From contig JAFUCZ010000028.1 in assembly GCA_017459425.1 (NCBI GenBank), positions 1-33,232 of the forward strand: a stretch of DNA of 33,232 nt, written 5' to 3'. Below, piece by piece: positions 31,563 to 33,232 of this stretch. A model generated the notes under the pieces. That model did not search any database and was not told the DNA's origin. It was given only the letters and a program-made list of their open reading frames with translations. A program made the position numbers and the translations under genes. Position 1 is the stretch's first letter, and the number at the start of each line of letters is the position of its first letter. Source of the DNA: Bacilli bacterium (GTDB taxonomy: Bacteria; Bacillota_I; Bacilli_A; RF39; UBA660).

Positions 31563-31769
31563 TTATTTAGATTGATAATTTGAACCACCTAAATGTTGTT
31601 CTCCCATTTTTACTAATCTCTTAGTGATTTCTCCACCAACAGATCCATTTGCTCTTGAAGTAGCATCAGGTCCCATATTAACACCTAATTCATTAGCTAT
31701 TTCATATTTCATTTGTTCGATAGCTTGTTTAGCTCCTGGAACAACGAAGTTACTTGAACCGTTTTTCAT
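31563..31769 (-). CDS. Alpha/beta-type small acid-soluble spore protein (SASP), second copy
   Basis: 68 residues, paralogue of the SASP at 31262-31450 and clearly a tandem duplicate: [39 protein letters not shown], with a short QYSK-type tail. It has the same DNA-binding and GPR-cleavage pattern. The start follows GGAGGTGAAACA. It has its own terminator and a SigG-like promoter, so the two copies are independent transcription units rather than an operon. Confidence 0.95.
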   Translation of the reverse strand: MKNGSSNFVVPGAKQAIEQMKYEIANELGVNMGPDATSRANGSVGGEITKRLVKMGEQHLGGSNYQSK

Positions 31770-31791
31770 TGTTTCACCTCCTATACACTAA

Positions 31792-31820
31792 TATCATGTG
31801 TATAAAGAGATTTTTAATAC
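31792..31820 (-). promoter_or_regulatory. Putative forespore SigG promoter of the second SASP gene
   Basis: -35 GTATT (31820-31816), 17-bp spacer, -10 CATGATA (31798-31792). The -35 element is inside the stem of the thiI terminator. Confidence 0.55.
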
Positions 31821-31847
31821 ATTTTTTTTAATGGTAAAAAATGTATT
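31816..31847 (-). terminator. Terminator of thiI
   Basis: The 12-bp stem AATACATTTTTT/AAAAAATGTATT (31816-31827 with 31836-31847, eight-base loop) is followed by TTAAAAATC on the minus strand; it is very AT-rich. It begins two bases after the thiI stop. Confidence 0.6.
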
Positions 31848-31849
31848 TT

Positions 31850-33025
31850 TTAAAGTATATCACTATATTTTTCTTTTTCTAAATTAGTAATTGTTTCAAT
31901 ATTTTCAATAGTTTTATCTATTAAAAATTCAAAATCAAATCTTGATTCTAATTCTATACATTTACTTAAATTTGGATTAATTACTGGATGGCGAGGCACG
32001 AAAATAGTACAGCAATCTTCAAAAGGTAAAATACTAGTTTCATATGTTCCTATTTTTTTAGCTATATCAATTATTTCTATTTTATCTAAACACGCAACTG
32101 GTCTAATAACAGGAATAGATGTTACATTATTAATTACAACCATACTATCTAAAGTCTGACTTGCAACTTGACCAATACTTTCACCATTTATTAAAATTTT
32201 ACATTTTCTAATTTTAGAGTATTTTGCAGCTATACGATACATCATTCTGCGCATAATAGTAATAACATAGTCACTATCTACATTTTTATAAATAGCTTCT
32301 TGAATTTCAGTAAATGGAACTACATGTACTTTTATATTACCAGAATAAGCATTAATTATTCTAGCCAATTCAATAACTTTATTTTTTGCTTCTATACTAG
32401 TGTGAGGTGGCGATTCAAAATAAAGACATTCTATATCTACTCCTCTTTTTAAAGATAAATATCCTGCTACCGGTGAATCTATTCCTCCACTAAGCATTAA
32501 TAATCCTTTACCTTGAACACCTACAGGATATCCACCAATACCTTTAATTTCATCAAAATAAATAAATGTACCTTCATGTCTTATTTCAATTTTTATAGTT
32601 ATATCAGGATTATGAACATCAACTTTGGTATTATAATTTTTTAAAACTACTCCACCAATTAGCGCTGAAAAATCCATAGAATTAATTGAAAAAGTTTTAT
32701 CAGCACGTTTTGTTTCTACTTTAAAAGTATTAAATCGTTTATTTTTTAAAATTTCAACTACTTTTTCTTTTATTTCATCAATATTATTATTTACTTTATG
32801 ACATATTACTATACTATGTATTCCAAAAACTAATTGTAATTTTTTAGTAATTTCAGATAAATCTTTTTCTTCACATTCTATATACATTCTAACTCGATCT
32901 TTTTTTATTTTAAAATTAAAATTTTTTAAAATATTTTCTATATTTCTAGATAACAATTCTATAAACTGTTTTCTATTTTGTTTTTTTGTAGTTAATTCAC
33001 CATATTTAATTAAAATTAATTTCAA
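31850..33025 (-). CDS. thiI: tRNA 4-thiouridine synthase ThiI
   Basis: 391 residues. The N-terminal ferredoxin-like and THUMP domains (about 1-165) are followed by a PP-loop ATP-pyrophosphatase with LSGGIDSPVA (about 178-187) and a C-terminal LPFEDCCTIFVPRHP. It makes s4U at position 8 of tRNA and can feed sulfur to thiamine synthesis. The rhodanese domain of the E. coli enzyme is absent, as in Bacillus ThiI, so sulfur must come from a cysteine desulfurase acting directly. None is adjacent. The frame opens with GTG at 33034, but this is part of the GAGGTGA ribosome site. The TTG at 33025, eight bases further, gives the usual short start (MKLILIKYGEL). Confidence 0.94.
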   Translation of the reverse strand: MKLILIKYGELTTKKQNRKQFIELLSRNIENILKNFNFKIKKDRVRMYIECEEKDLSEITKKLQLVFGIHSIVICHKVNNNIDEIKEKVVEILKNKRFNTFKVETKRADKTFSINSMDFSALIGGVVLKNYNTKVDVHNPDITIKIEIRHEGTFIYFDEIKGIGGYPVGVQGKGLLMLSGGIDSPVAGYLSLKRGVDIECLYFESPPHTSIEAKNKVIELARIINAYSGNIKVHVVPFTEIQEAIYKNVDSDYVITIMRRMMYRIAAKYSKIRKCKILINGESIGQVASQTLDSMVVINNVTSIPVIRPVACLDKIEIIDIAKKIGTYETSILPFEDCCTIFVPRHPVINPNLSKCIELESRFDFEFLIDKTIENIETITNLEKEKYSDIL

Positions 33026-33060
33026 AGTAATCACCTCTTAAATAATTTAATAATGAAAGA

Positions 33061-33066
33061 ATTATA
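33061..33066 (-). promoter_or_regulatory. Probable extended -10 promoter of thiI
   Basis: TGCTATAAT (TATAAT at 33066-33061) is an extended -10. A consensus -35 is not seen at 16-18 bp. Confidence 0.45.
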
Positions 33067-33093
33067 GCATATTTTATGTAAAAAGAAAAGATG

Positions 33094-33163
33094 GACCTTT
33101 TTAACTTAACTGTGTCTATTAAGGCACATTAGGTTAAAGGAGGTCTTTTTATGTGTAACCTAA
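33094..33163 (+). promoter_or_regulatory. Leader RNA with two mutually exclusive hairpins over a ribosome binding site
   Basis: Structure A pairs 33094-33109 (starting GACCTTTTT) with 33129-33145, which ends in AAAGGAGGTC. It therefore hides the ribosome site, and T5 follows. An inner TGTG/CACA helix closes its loop. Structure B pairs TTAGGTTA (33129-33136) perfectly with TAACCTAA (33156-33163, codons 2-5 of the gene), leaving the ribosome site and ATG in its loop. The two share 33129-33136, so only one can form. The pairing is seen; switching is inferred. Confidence 0.5.
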
Positions 33164-33232
33164 CTATTAATGAATTACATAATAGAAATTTAGATAAATG
33201 CTATTTTGTTATTATGTGTTTCAAAACTAAAA
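33151..33232 (+). CDS. Partial unknown gene at the right edge
   Basis: ATG at 33151 behind a very strong AAAGGAGGTC ribosome site. The frame is open to the window edge (27 residues visible). The N-terminus begins MCNLTINELHN, has three Cys in 23 residues, and is not recognised. The hairpin-masked ribosome site upstream recalls the way some IS200/IS605 transposase genes are kept silent, but the residues do not match the TnpA start I know, so I do not call it a transposase. A coding gene is likely on the basis of the ribosome site; its identity is open. Confidence 0.5.
   Translation, partial: MCNLTINELHNRNLDKCYFVIMCFKTK

Noticed and set aside
1-33232. Mycoplasma-type code (TGA = Trp)
   Set aside because: Trp codons in conserved proteins are TGG, and TGA ends several genes at the expected family length.
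33094-33232. Left end of an IS200/IS605-like element
   Set aside because: The hairpin-masked ribosome site is suggestive, but the 27 visible residues do not match TnpA and no second end is in view.

Overview
The window comes from a very AT-rich, low-GC Gram-positive bacterium that forms spores. It carries Spo0A, two alpha/beta-type small acid-soluble spore proteins, and T-box control of an aminoacyl-tRNA synthetase. TGA works as a stop codon (for example at 15373, 17508 and 31255) and TGG codes for Trp, so a Mycoplasma-type code is excluded. Gene content and composition suggest an uncultured gut Bacilli or Mollicutes-related lineage (RF39 or Erysipelotrichia-like). That placement is inference. 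Nearly all genes are on the minus strand. The exceptions are a small yqfT-like gene, clpP, a PF06541 membrane protein and a partial gene at the right edge. I found no rRNA, tRNA, CRISPR array or complete insertion sequence, and no gene-free stretch longer than 300 bases; the longest is the T-box leader at about 15104-15372.

Layout, left to right. 1-1900: partial prepilin, a phosphodiester glycosidase (NAGPA family) and a one-TM protein. 1970-3150: a small unknown protein, then efp and rpmG. 3190-7160: an elongasome-type class B PBP overlapping a Mn-type SOD, then yqfT-like and nfo. 7210-10130: a YfhO-GtrA fusion. 10230-11830: a pilin and a solitary DUF1016/YhcG nuclease with its own palindrome-bearing promoter. 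11940-15380: a T-box, an HD hydrolase and an archaeal-type valS. 15370-18820: a three-gene operon of a membrane-anchored degenerate iPGM, a second NAGPA protein and a Gly-rich protein with a prepilin-like N-terminus. 18900-20300: spo0A and a zinc-ribbon membrane protein. 20330-28470: glycolytic genes gap, pgk and tpi interleaved with a TGS-uridine kinase, MscS, a prepilin, a flippase-like protein and a GT4 glycolipid glycosyltransferase. 28480-33230: an unknown protein, clpP, a kinase-like protein, a PF06541 protein, two SASPs, thiI and a partial gene behind a switch-like leader.

Two themes stand out. First, the envelope and surface genes (YfhO-GtrA, GT4, flippase, NAGPA pair, prepilins, Gly-rich protein, PBP) sit among central-metabolism genes. 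Second, regulatory DNA is unusually compact. Rho-independent terminators repeatedly contain the stop codon of the gene they end, and promoters lie inside the 3' ends or terminators of upstream genes. The strongest candidate for something undescribed is the membrane-anchored pseudo-iPGM at 17508-18818. It keeps the phosphoglycerate mutase scaffold but has lost every catalytic motif I could align, and it is translationally coupled to a surface glycosidase.
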